A DNA stretch of 13,069 bases from an uncultured Bacteroidales bacterium. GTDB lineage: Bacteria > Bacteroidota > Bacteroidia > Bacteroidales > Bacteroidaceae. The translations under genes were made by a program, and so were the position numbers. The notes under the pieces were generated by a model that was not told the origin of the DNA, ran no database searches, and saw only the letters and a list, made by a program, of their open reading frames with translations. The stretch spans positions 1 to 13,069 of the forward strand of contig CACXLY010000069.1 of the NCBI GenBank assembly GCA_902768605.1, read 5' to 3'. Shown piece by piece: positions 1-7,157 of this stretch (position 1 is the first letter of the stretch; each line of letters begins with the position of its first letter).

Positions 1-96
1 AGCAAGTTGGCAGAATTGGGTGCGAGTCCTCGCGGCCAGTTGTTGCCGCCTCGCGCGGTGGCATGGGTGTGCAGGGAGTACGGCATCGATTTGTAA
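1..96 (+). CDS. 3' end of a small DUF4248-like protein (partial)
   Basis: An open frame runs from the first base to TAA at 94-96 and encodes the last 31 residues of a protein that begins outside the window. The visible C-terminus contains LGASPRG, then LPPRAVAWV and REYGIDL. This spacing of a Pro-Arg pair, a second Pro-x-x-Val, and a final Tyr-x-Gly matches what I remember of the C-terminus of DUF4248 proteins, small (~70 residue) helix-turn-helix-like proteins of Bacteroidales that usually end '(F/L)TPxQVxLIVEYLGEP'. No function is established for that family that I could rely on here. The call rests on a short pattern match, so it could be another small DNA-binding-type protein. The stop is followed directly by AT-rich intergenic DNA. 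Confidence 0.42.
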   Translation, partial: SKLAELGASPRGQLLPPRAVAWVCREYGIDL

Positions 97-143
97 AATT
101 CGGAAGCTGCTGGAATCCAGCGAGTAAAATATAGAATAAATTG

Positions 144-283
144 AACAAACACTTTAAACATTGTTTAGCGGGACACATGGGGTTTGCTATATATATAAAT
201 CAATAATTACATAATGGTATTAATAATAAAGTAATATATAGTCTTGCTCCCTTTCTCAAAAAACAATGTTTAAAGTGTTTGTT
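144..283. repeat. Perfect 23-bp inverted repeat flanking 94-bp AT-rich core
   Basis: Arms at 144-166 (starting AACAAACACTTTAAACATTG) and 261-283 are exact reverse complements over 23 bp. The 94-bp core is very AT-rich and has a second, nested 8-bp inverted repeat (CTATATAT at 188-195, ATATATAG at 234-241), so the whole unit could extrude as a cruciform. No target-site duplication is obvious next to the arms. The layout fits an invertible segment, a short MITE-like element, or paired operator sites; Bacteroidales are rich in invertible promoters bounded by such repeats. A weak outward promoter match exists on the minus strand of the core (TTTG at 260-257 followed ~17 bp later by TATATATT), but it is not convincing. 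No recombinase gene is visible in the window. Confidence 0.85.
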
Positions 284-361
284 TAAAAAGTTTTTTGATT
301 GTTTGCTGATGAAAAGCCCCAAGTGACACACAAAATCAGCCTGCAAATTCACATTTTGTAT

Positions 362-611
362 GGTAATGATATAGAAGTTGGCACGTTTTCGGATGGGTTA
401 AAGAGCTGTGATGGGTAAGGATGAAGGCTGTAAGCCTGATAAGAACATAGGCGGGGGTGAAACCCCCGTAAGGAAGACATCACAACATCAGAAATCTCTC
501 CACCCTTTCAGGGTTCCGTTTACCGCTCGCATCTGTTACGGGGGTTCCACCCCCGCCTGTATTCTTTCCAGCCTTTCAGGCTTCCATCGTGCCAACTGCT
601 TTATCATTGCC
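362..611. repeat. REPIN/MITE-like palindromic element with paired hairpin units
   Basis: The outer ends 362-385 and 588-611 are inverted copies (21 of 24 bases agree, sharing AGTTGGCACG). Inside lie two inverted units, one on + at about 423-470 and one on - at about 536-585. Each has a small stem (AGGCT/AGCCT at 425-437; AGCCT/AGGCT at 570-582), an A/G-rich linker related to AAGAACAyAG, and a GC hairpin CGGGGGT/ACCCCCG (452-468 and 539-555). A third small stem, ACCCT/AGGGT, sits at 502-514. No transposase is encoded. Two repeat units head to head is the layout of REPINs mobilised in trans by single-strand (Y1, RAYT) transposases; that mechanism is inferred. A related unit lies at the far end of the window (about 12970-13069). 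Confidence 0.8.
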
Positions 612-795
612 TTTTGTGTTGCGGCGGGGAGAATGCGGAGGCGCCCGCACGAGCAGATGCCCTCTATTTCGCCCGCAAATGCCCCTAAAATCGATTTTCT
701 CCCCTTCGGTGGGTTTTGGTAGTCCCGGAGCGAGAAACGCGCTCAGAGAAGCCTTAAAACGCGAAATTAAAATTCAAAGAATTTTAACCAAGATG

Positions 796-938
796 TTTTA
801 TGTCACACAGAAGTTGATTTTATGTCACACGGAAATCACGGAAATCACAGAAAGTTATATTTCTGCGAGACATAAAGCCAGTCGTTTCCTATGTGAAAAG
901 AATCTTTTCCGTGTTTTCTGTGATTTCTGTGTGACATA
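796..938. repeat. Imperfect 33-bp inverted repeat (long hairpin) with extra half copy
   Basis: Arms 821-853 and 906-938 are inverted copies agreeing at about 29 of 33 positions, built around TATGTCACACGGAAATCAC-type sequence, and enclose a 52-bp loop. A direct half copy (TTTTATGTCACAC at 796-808) repeats exactly at 818-830, 22 bp downstream. Each arm is itself made of a ~9-bp degenerate unit (GGAAATCAC, GGAAATCAC, AGAAA). There is no T-tract typical of an intrinsic terminator. It could fold as a stable RNA or DNA hairpin upstream of the large gene; function unknown. Confidence 0.72.
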
Positions 939-1052
939 GCGCGTTTGCCTTCGTTTTTCGGGCAATTAATGCGAGAAAATGGTCATCTTTGATGCCCCGA
1001 CACCCCATTTCACTTCAAAAATGCTATAATAAGGGGAAAAAAGTTAAAATAA

Positions 1053-1084
1053 TTTGGTTCATTGCGGAGATAATCGTAAATTTG
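1053..1084 (+). promoter_or_regulatory. Bacteroidales-type promoter of the large surface protein gene
   Basis: TTTG at 1053-1056 is followed after 20 bp by TAAATTTG at 1077-1084. This is a full match to the Bacteroidales housekeeping promoter (-33 TTTG, 19-21 bp, -7 TAnnTTTG). It predicts a start of transcription near 1090 and a leader of roughly 30 nt before the ATG at 1124. Confidence 0.72.
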
Positions 1085-1123
1085 ATGCGAAATCCTAAGT
1101 ATTAACCCCTAAAATAGAGAATT

Positions 1124-4100
1124 ATGAAAAAGAAAACTCTACTCATGATGCTTTTGATGCTGACATGTTTCGGCTCAACAAAGGCAAACATCGTCGAGAT
1201 TGGCGACGGCACGGACGACGTGACCTCCGACGTCCTCCCGACTCGTGCGCGTTTCGAGTACTCGCTGACGCAGCAAATCTACACCGGCGCGGAAATCGGC
1301 ATGTCCGGTACCATCAACTCCATCGCCTTCTACAAGGCCTCCGAGGGCACCGCGACGCGCGTCCTCGACATCTACATGTCGCCGACCGACAAGACCTCGT
1401 ACCCCGGTTCGCTCGACTGGGAGCGCGTCACGGCCGACTATATGGTCTTCAGCGGCGAGGTGACCTTCGAGCCGAACGCCTGGACGTCAATCCCCCTCTC
1501 CGTCCCCTATGAGTATTACGACAAGCAGAACCTCGTGGTCACGGTGAACGACCGAACGGGCGAATACACTGCAGCCAAGGCGTCCTTCCGAGCCCTCTCG
1601 GCTCCCGGGGCATCCCTCTGTATCAACAACGAGTCCATGATGTACAAGCCCGAAGAGGACATGGATATGTACGTTGCTACGGTAGGCGACCAGAAGTGCA
1701 GCATCCAGCTCGACATCATGCCCGTGAAGGCAGGGAACGTCAAGGTGGGTGGCGGCCTGAAATCTTCCTACATGCTCCCCGCTAACCGGGACGCCAAGTA
1801 CGCCCTTACGCAGCAAATCTACACCGCCAGCGAGCTGGGCACGGCGGGCACCATCAAGAAAATCTCCTTCAAGACCTCGAACAAGCCATTTAGCTCGAAC
1901 GGCGGCAGCAACAACGTGGATATCTACATGGTGCACACCGCAAACAGCTCTTTCAGCAACGCATACGACTGGATTGACTTCACGGAAGCCGACATGGTCT
2001 ATTCGGGCTACATCTCCCATTACCGTAACAATACGATTGCGACCGTAACCCTGCATACGCCCTTCGAATACGACGGCAGCAGCAACATCGCTCTCATCAT
2101 GGTACAGCACAACGGCGCGATGGTAAGCGGCCCCTATGCGGAATGCCTCACCTTCGACGCTCCAAACCAGGCGCTCGTCAGCTTCAGCTACGACACGCCG
2201 TACGTCCCCACATTGCTTTCCACCTACGAGGGCACTTTGCTGGGCGAAAAGAACCAGGTTTGGTTCAACATCGTTCCGTCCGTAGTGATAGGCGACTCCT
2301 ACACTACAGGAAATGCTCCCATCTATACGGCAAGCAAGTATGGCTTCTCGGAGCAGGTTTACTCCAAGGAGCAGGTGGGGCAGTCGGGCGTCATTAACAG
2401 CCTGAGCTTCTTCTGTAAGAATCAGGCCAGCGACCCCGGCGAAAGGACTCGACAGATTGACGTTTATCTGCAGAACACGAACGTCAGTCAGTTGTCGTAT
2501 GCAACCGGCTGGATTGTGGACAACTGGCAGCAAGTCGACGAAGAAGACAAGGTGTTCAGCGGGAGCGTGACGCTCGAAGAAGGCTGGAACAAGATTACGC
2601 TCGACAAGCCCTTCCGCTATCAAGGGTACGACAGCAACCTCCTCATAGCCATTAAGGACAACACGGGCTCGGCCGTGACAAACTACAGCGACGGCGCATC
2701 GTCCACCTTGTTCGGCTCGTTCGACACCGGCTCCGGCAGGGAACAAGTCCTCTATATCTATGGCGACAACGACATCGACATCGCTTCTCTGGGCGAGGGC
2801 GACGGCATCCTCAGCAAATCAAAACCGAGACTGCGCATCGGCTTCGGCGACACATGGCAGATAGGCGAAGGCACGGAGACGACCGACAAGCTGCCGTATG
2901 AGGGCAAAAGTCTGGCCGCCTACGTCACGCAGCAAATCTACACGCCCGACGAGATAGGCGAAGACGTGGTCGACATCACCAGCCTTTCCTTCAAGTACGT
3001 CGGCAACTACCTGGCATCCGCACGCACACTCGACATCTATCTGACTGACCCGACATACAAGGAGTCCTACGAAAACGAGACCGACTGGGCTCCCGTCAGG
3101 GAAGAAGACATGGTCTTCAGCGGAAAAGTAGAGTTCACAAATAACGAGTGGACCGACATCCCGCTGAGCAGACCGTTCCGATACAGCAGAAATGGCGGCG
3201 GACTGCACTACCTCGCCGTCACCATCGTGGACAAGCCTCTCAATTTCTTTGAGAGTACCGACTCGAAGTTCCTCTGCTTCGAGGCTGAGGGACAGGCTAT
3301 TTATGCTACCCGCTCATATCATGAGGGCTACTATACTCCCGAGGAATTGGGCAGCAGCACAAGCGGCACCGTGCTGAACTACAAGAACCAAATCCAGTTC
3401 AACAACGTTCCGCTCGCCATCAGACCCATCAACTTACGTGTCGAAGACGTCACCCTCACCACAGCAAGCTTCAAGTGGAACGCACCCACGACAGAAGTCA
3501 GCAGCTACAACATGCAGTACAAGGCAAATGATGCAACCGACTGGACGACAGTGGCCATCAACAATCCCGCTGCCACAAGCTATACCCTGACCGGCCTCGC
3601 TGCAAAGACAGAATACACCTGCCGCCTGCAAATTGTGAATGGCTCTGACCTTGGCGATTGGGCTGAGATACCATTCTCCACTGACCTTAAAGTCAATAAT
3701 ATAGAATATGAAGCCACCTACAACTCTGCTGTCGTGACGTGGGACGGCCCGGGCACGATGTGGGACTTCCAGTACAAGCGCTATGAGGACACGACATGGA
3801 AGGGCGAGTTCAACCTTACCGAAAAGTCTTACACCATGACTGGTCTCGAAGAGGGCGGATATTACTATGTTCGCATTCGCATAACGGATGGTAATGACCA
3901 TTTCGGCAACTGGTCGGAAGAGAGCTTCATTGTACCTGTTCGTTATCCGCGGCCTAACGACTTCAATGTAGGGACTGTCACCATGTACTCCGCAGAGTTA
4001 ACTTGGGAAGAGACGGGCACCGCAAAGGCTTGGCAGATTTGCGTAAACGATGATATGGAGCACCTCATCGAAGTCGATGAGAAGTACTGCCCAGACGGCT

Positions 4101-6352
4101 ATTGTGCCCGATACATCCTGGCAGGACTTGAGTCGGGAAAGCATTACGATGTCAAGGTGCGCTCCGTTTACCCGGAAGACGACGCTTATAGCGAATGGAG
4201 CTACACCGCGAGCATTGAGACGATGACTCCCAATCCCGTTCCTTCTGATATTACGATTGCAGCCCTCGCTAACTCGGCAACCCTCTCTTGGAAGGGCGAG
4301 AGCGACAGCTATGAGGTGCGCTACAGAAAAGCAGCCGAGTTCCTCTACCAAGACTTCGAGAATGGCTGGGGCTATTGGTCTTCGCTGGATTTGTCGCCCA
4401 ATTCCGGTATCAACTATAGCCACGAGTTCTGTTTCTCTTACTATTATTCCGGCTACCAGTACCTCATTTCTCCCGAGCTGAAGGACTTGCCCTCAGGCGC
4501 TACATTCTCCTTCCGCCATCATAGCTGGGGCGTAAAGAATTCCTTCAAGGTAGGCTATTCCACGACATCTTCCGACGTGACTGACCCCACCGCCTTTACT
4601 TGGACCGACGAGATGGGCACCGACGATTGGGATTGGCACGACTTCTCCATGACGTTGCCCGCAGGCGTGAAATACATCGCCTTCGAAAACTATGCCGACA
4701 TAAACAATAGTTACGCATCGCTCTATCTTGACGACATCTCCATCATCTTGCCCGGTGCAGAACCGGGAGAATGGATGTCCGTCGAATCAACGAAGAGGAA
4801 TGCGACGCTCACCGACTTGCAGGCAGAAACGGTATATCAGTACCAAATCATCGGCCGCATGGCAGATTACCCCGATGCCGAAACAGACATCAGATACTTC
4901 ATGACCAATTCGGATGTCATTCCCAGCATCTTTGGTGACCTCACCGTAGAAACGACGCCTACCACGGCGCAGTTCGACTGGAAGGGCAACTACGACATGT
5001 ACAAGCTGGAATACAGGACAGCCGAAAAGGGCGTCACCATCGAACAAGATAACATCTACTTCAAGGAAGACTTCGAAAGCACGTTCACGTGGACAACAGT
5101 CGATACGTACGTCAATAGCGGCGTCATCAGCAACATTGGTGTCGACGGAGGCGCTGGGTTCATCTTCGAAACAGGAGGCATGTATCCCTCGCAATACATC
5201 CTGCAAGCCGTCGGAACCACCTACGCTCCGGGCTCTGAGTTGAAGTTCGTCTATAAGGGTGATGCCTTCTATATGGGTGATGGCCTCTCAGTAGGTTATT
5301 CCACGACGGACTCCAACATCGGCAGCTTCGTTTGGGAGCCCGTTTCAGACCTTGAGCCCTCGACAGATTGGAAGACCTATTCATTGGTACTGCCCGACGA
5401 CGTGCAGTACATCGCATTCCAGTGGTCAGGAGCTTCGGGCTCCGTCACCATCGACGACGTCATGATTTCCTATTACGAGATAATCGGTTACATGGAGCCT
5501 GCAGGTCCATGGCAGACGGTATGGACGAACGAGCCCACAGCTCTGCTTACTGGTCTCGAGAAGGGTACGACGTACGACTATCGCATGACATGCATCTACC
5601 TCGGCGGCGGCGAGTCAACAACTGGCATCTGGCAGTTCACCACTCCGAACGAAGCCATCGACATCGCACTGGATGCCAAGGGCCTCAACGAGAGTATCAT
5701 CCAAGCTAATGCTGAAGTCTATGCCGACGTCACCATTCAAAACATGACCCTCAAGAAGGATGGTCAGTGGCAATCCATCTGCCTGCCCTTCAACCTCAAC
5801 ATCGAAGGCAGCGTGCTCGATGGTGCAGAAGTGAGAACGTACGAGGATGCTAAGCTCTATATCGCTTCAGGCTTCGCCACTCTGGACTTCCTGACGCCCG
5901 TCACGAAGATTAAGGCCGGCCAGCCCTACATCATCAAGTGGAACAGCGGCGCGGACATCGTAGATCCCACCTTCGAGGGAGTGACCATCCGCAACAATAC
6001 GTTTAACCTCACCTTCGGCAATGAAGTAAGTTTCGTACCCAACTACGATGTTTACACGACAGTTTGGTGGCCAAGGCATTATGTCCTCGAGGGCGGTTCT
6101 GTGCTCAAGCGGCTTGAAGAGGGTGCTGAGGTGAATGCCTTCGGGTGCTACTTCACATCTGAGAATAATTACTCATATTATTCCAACACCTTCGTTCTGA
6201 ACACAGGCGAGGATGAAGACCTGATAACTAAGATTGCTTCGCCCAGCACGCAGACGGAGCAGGGAGACATCTACAACGTATCCGGTCAGCGCCTCGGCAA
6301 GATGCAGAAGGGCATCAACATCGTGAACGGCAAGAAGATTTTGGTTAAGTAA
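1124..6352 (+). CDS. Large secreted multidomain surface protein (4 repeat modules, Fn3, choice-of-anchor-J-like inserts, sorting domain)
   Basis: A 1742-residue exported protein. Residues 1-21 form a signal peptide (Lys-rich start, Leu/Met core, ending GSTKA). Four homologous beta modules of ~180-190 residues follow; their marker (Q)QIYT..E(I/L)G lies near residues 49, 229, 410 and 602, and each later shows DIYM-like, D(M/K)V(F/Y)SG and PF.Y motifs. Fn3-type units begin near 763, 856, 940, 1037 and 1265. In the last two, an adhesin-like jellyroll (start YQDFENGW near 1075 and FKEDFEST near 1314; end LDDISI and IDDVMI) is inserted inside the Fn3 unit. A separate beta region (1509-1700, with SICLPFNL) precedes the C-terminal sorting domain (1715-1742: DIYNVSGQRL, KGINIVNGKK), of the type recognised by the type IX secretion system. 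No catalytic motif is seen, so I infer binding, adhesion or scaffolding. It has its own promoter and terminator and stands as a single-gene unit. The start is set by the signal peptide and promoter. Confidence 0.9.
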   Translation: MKKKTLLMMLLMLTCFGSTKANIVEIGDGTDDVTSDVLPTRARFEYSLTQQIYTGAEIGMSGTINSIAFYKASEGTATRVLDIYMSPTDKTSYPGSLDWERVTADYMVFSGEVTFEPNAWTSIPLSVPYEYYDKQNLVVTVNDRTGEYTAAKASFRALSAPGASLCINNESMMYKPEEDMDMYVATVGDQKCSIQLDIMPVKAGNVKVGGGLKSSYMLPANRDAKYALTQQIYTASELGTAGTIKKISFKTSNKPFSSNGGSNNVDIYMVHTANSSFSNAYDWIDFTEADMVYSGYISHYRNNTIATVTLHTPFEYDGSSNIALIMVQHNGAMVSGPYAECLTFDAPNQALVSFSYDTPYVPTLLSTYEGTLLGEKNQVWFNIVPSVVIGDSYTTGNAPIYTASKYGFSEQVYSKEQVGQSGVINSLSFFCKNQASDPGERTRQIDVYLQNTNVSQLSYATGWIVDNWQQVDEEDKVFSGSVTLEEGWNKITLDKPFRYQGYDSNLLIAIKDNTGSAVTNYSDGASSTLFGSFDTGSGREQVLYIYGDNDIDIASLGEGDGILSKSKPRLRIGFGDTWQIGEGTETTDKLPYEGKSLAAYVTQQIYTPDEIGEDVVDITSLSFKYVGNYLASARTLDIYLTDPTYKESYENETDWAPVREEDMVFSGKVEFTNNEWTDIPLSRPFRYSRNGGGLHYLAVTIVDKPLNFFESTDSKFLCFEAEGQAIYATRSYHEGYYTPEELGSSTSGTVLNYKNQIQFNNVPLAIRPINLRVEDVTLTTASFKWNAPTTEVSSYNMQYKANDATDWTTVAINNPAATSYTLTGLAAKTEYTCRLQIVNGSDLGDWAEIPFSTDLKVNNIEYEATYNSAVVTWDGPGTMWDFQYKRYEDTTWKGEFNLTEKSYTMTGLEEGGYYYVRIRITDGNDHFGNWSEESFIVPVRYPRPNDFNVGTVTMYSAELTWEETGTAKAWQICVNDDMEHLIEVDEKYCPDGYCARYILAGLESGKHYDVKVRSVYPEDDAYSEWSYTASIETMTPNPVPSDITIAALANSATLSWKGESDSYEVRYRKAAEFLYQDFENGWGYWSSLDLSPNSGINYSHEFCFSYYYSGYQYLISPELKDLPSGATFSFRHHSWGVKNSFKVGYSTTSSDVTDPTAFTWTDEMGTDDWDWHDFSMTLPAGVKYIAFENYADINNSYASLYLDDISIILPGAEPGEWMSVESTKRNATLTDLQAETVYQYQIIGRMADYPDAETDIRYFMTNSDVIPSIFGDLTVETTPTTAQFDWKGNYDMYKLEYRTAEKGVTIEQDNIYFKEDFESTFTWTTVDTYVNSGVISNIGVDGGAGFIFETGGMYPSQYILQAVGTTYAPGSELKFVYKGDAFYMGDGLSVGYSTTDSNIGSFVWEPVSDLEPSTDWKTYSLVLPDDVQYIAFQWSGASGSVTIDDVMISYYEIIGYMEPAGPWQTVWTNEPTALLTGLEKGTTYDYRMTCIYLGGGESTTGIWQFTTPNEAIDIALDAKGLNESIIQANAEVYADVTIQNMTLKKDGQWQSICLPFNLNIEGSVLDGAEVRTYEDAKLYIASGFATLDFLTPVTKIKAGQPYIIKWNSGADIVDPTFEGVTIRNNTFNLTFGNEVSFVPNYDVYTTVWWPRHYVLEGGSVLKRLEEGAEVNAFGCYFTSENNYSYYSNTFVLNTGEDEDLITKIASPSTQTEQGDIYNVSGQRLGKMQKGINIVNGKKILVK

Positions 6353-6359
6353 ATAGCAT

Positions 6360-6413
6360 CTAAGGTCTCTAAGGTCCTTAAGGTCCTTAAGGTCCCTAAA
6401 GTCTTTAAGGTCT
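6360..6413. repeat. Six tandem copies of a 9-bp unit (YTAAGGTCY)
   Basis: Six uninterrupted 9-bp units, consensus (C/T)TAAGGTC(C/T), begin eight bases after the stop codon of the large gene and end just before its terminator. Units at 6378-6386 and 6387-6395 are identical; unit 5 carries one extra change (TAAAGTC). The array is transcribed as 3' untranslated RNA. A 9-bp change in copy number would not alter any protein. Confidence 0.9.
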
Positions 6414-6421
6414 GATACATC

Positions 6422-6460
6422 AGGGCTCACGCATGTACAAAGCATGTGTGGGCCCTTTTT
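6422..6460 (+). terminator. Intrinsic terminator of the large surface protein gene
   Basis: A 15-bp stem (AGGGCTCACGCATGT at 6422-6436 pairing with GCATGTGTGGGCCCT, including three G-U pairs) with a loop ACAAA is followed by a T-run at 6456-6460. It lies 70 bp after the stop codon and fits a rho-independent terminator. Confidence 0.85.
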
Positions 6461-6531
6461 AGATAAAAGAGCAAGCCCCGTAGTGTTAACTACTAATAAA
6501 CGGCAAGTCTGAACTAAATAAATATGTTAAA

Positions 6532-6558
6532 AGGCGGCATTCGTTGCTGCCTTTTTTT
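6532..6558 (+). terminator. Second intrinsic terminator upstream of the blaI-like gene
   Basis: The stem AGGCGGCA (6532-6539) pairs with TGCTGCCT (6545-6552) through a five-base loop and is followed by seven T residues. It lies about 75 bp beyond the first terminator, so it could be a backup for the large gene or end a short transcript from between the two. A small dyad (GTAGT/ACTAC, 6480-6493) lies between them. Confidence 0.72.
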
Positions 6559-6566
6559 GTCTTTCT

Positions 6567-6598
6567 CTTGCTGTCTTGACGTAAACTCCGTTCCTTTG
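6567..6598 (+). promoter_or_regulatory. Probable promoter of the blaI-blaR1-like operon
   Basis: CTTG at 6567-6570 and TTCCTTTG at 6591-6598 are 20 bp apart and match the Bacteroidales promoter (TTTG, 19-21 bp, TAnnTTTG) at 3 of 4 and 5 of 6 defined positions. Transcription would start near 6605. No dyad of the classical BlaI/MecI type (TACA...TGTA) is visible over it, so the expected autoregulatory operator is not identified. Confidence 0.5.
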
Positions 6599-6681
6599 CA
6601 GTAGAAAAAGCCTTTTGGCATGGAATCATCAGATTGTTGAACCGTCAAAACGTCAAAACTATGAAATTGTCAAATGATAAG

Positions 6682-7050
6682 ATGAAGCCCTTGACTCGCG
6701 CAGAGATGGACGTGATGAACGTGCTGTGGGATGCTCAGCGCGCCCTCACGGTAAGCGAGATAGTGGAAGGTTATGCCGAGCCCCGGCCTGCTTATACCAC
6801 CGTTGCGACCTTCCTGAAGATACTCGAAGCGAAGGGTTACGTGGAGCACAAGCGCAAGGAAGAGACGGGCCGCACCTTTTACTTTTCGCCTATGCTCTCG
6901 CGCGAGAAGTACATCGCCCATGTTGTGAACGACGTGAAGGACACGCTCTTCGGCAGCTCAGCCAAAAGCTTCTGCTCCTTCCTCATACAGAACGAGGAGC
7001 TCACGGACGAAGAACTGCAGGAGATACTGGCCCTAATTCATAATTCATAA
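6682..7050 (+). CDS. blaI: BlaI/MecI/CopY-family transcriptional repressor
   Basis: A 122-residue winged-helix repressor expected to bind a dyad operator as a dimer and to be inactivated by cleavage when its partner M56 protease is activated. The first residues (MKPLTRAEMDVMNVLW) match the usual family start 'MKxLTxAE..IM..LW'. The helix-turn-helix runs through TVSEIVEGY (23-31) and PAYTTVATFLKILEAKGYV (36-54, recognition helix and following turn), then the wing at 55-69. The C-terminal dimer helices end with the common (L)TDEEL pattern (108-112). In MecI cleavage occurs after an Asn before Phe near residue 101; here the similar region is SFCSF (96-100), with no Asn, so the cut site is uncertain. 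ATG 6661 would add 7 residues; a TTG at 6634 adds 16. I prefer 6682 because the extra bases form degenerate GTCAAA repeats. It is co-directional with the M56 gene 107 bp downstream. Confidence 0.9.
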   Translation: MKPLTRAEMDVMNVLWDAQRALTVSEIVEGYAEPRPAYTTVATFLKILEAKGYVEHKRKEETGRTFYFSPMLSREKYIAHVVNDVKDTLFGSSAKSFCSFLIQNEELTDEELQEILALIHNS

Positions 7051-7060
7051 TTCATAATTC
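7035..7060. repeat. Heptameric tandem repeat (AATTCAT) across the blaI-like stop codon
   Basis: Three full AATTCAT units and a partial fourth cover the last codons (Ile-His-Asn-Ser) and the TAA stop of the repressor gene. Because 7 is not a multiple of 3, a gain or loss of a unit would change the final residues and the stop position slightly. Such AATTCAT runs are common simple repeats in bacterial intergenic DNA. Confidence 0.85.
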
Positions 7061-7108
7061 AAGTTTTGGAAGTTATGATGTGGAGTTATAAAGGGCCAAG
7101 TGTATCGG

Positions 7109-7139
7109 CTCCTCTTAACTTCTCCTCTTAACTCCTCTT
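7109..7139. repeat. Short direct repeat (CTCCTCTTAACT) between blaI-like and blaR1-like genes
   Basis: CTCCTCTTAACT occurs exactly at 7109-7120 and 7122-7133, with a partial third copy overlapping to 7139. It lies 20-50 bp before the start of the M56 peptidase gene, in its leader or in the spacer of the operon. No function is evident. Confidence 0.7.
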
Positions 7140-7157
7140 CATAATACATAGTTAACG

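Larger units (their letters stand above)
97..1123. other. Gene-poor, repeat-rich intergenic region
   Basis: About 1 kb without a credible gene. It contains, in order, a perfect 23-bp inverted repeat around an AT-rich core (144-283), a palindromic REPIN-like element (362-611), a stretch at 612-795 in which I see nothing beyond a small GC-rich dyad near 640-655, an imperfect long hairpin (821-938) with a preceding partial copy, and the promoter and leader of the next gene (1053-1123). Two open frames inside it (408-722 and 589-939) overlap each other, run through the palindromes, have no signal or domain pattern, and are not called. Confidence 0.7.

Noticed and set aside
408..939. Two overlapping + strand open frames (408-722, 589-939)
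   Set aside because: They run through palindromic repeat units and the long hairpin, with no recognisable protein pattern or promoter.
1487..2746. 419-codon open frame on the minus strand
   Set aside because: It is a shadow of the large surface protein gene, lacks a signal or domain pattern, and arises from the GC-rich codon use of the sense gene.
6480..6493. GTAGT-GTTA-ACTAC dyad as a BlaI operator
   Set aside because: Half-sites are in the opposite sense to the known TACA...TGTA pattern and lie ~110 bp upstream of the predicted start of transcription.
6634..6681. Longer N-terminus for the blaI-like repressor (TTG start at 6634 or ATG at 6661)
   Set aside because: TTG is an unlikely start here, the added DNA consists of GTCAAAAC-type repeats, and the family normally begins at the MKxLTxAE found at 6682. 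ATG 6661 remains possible.
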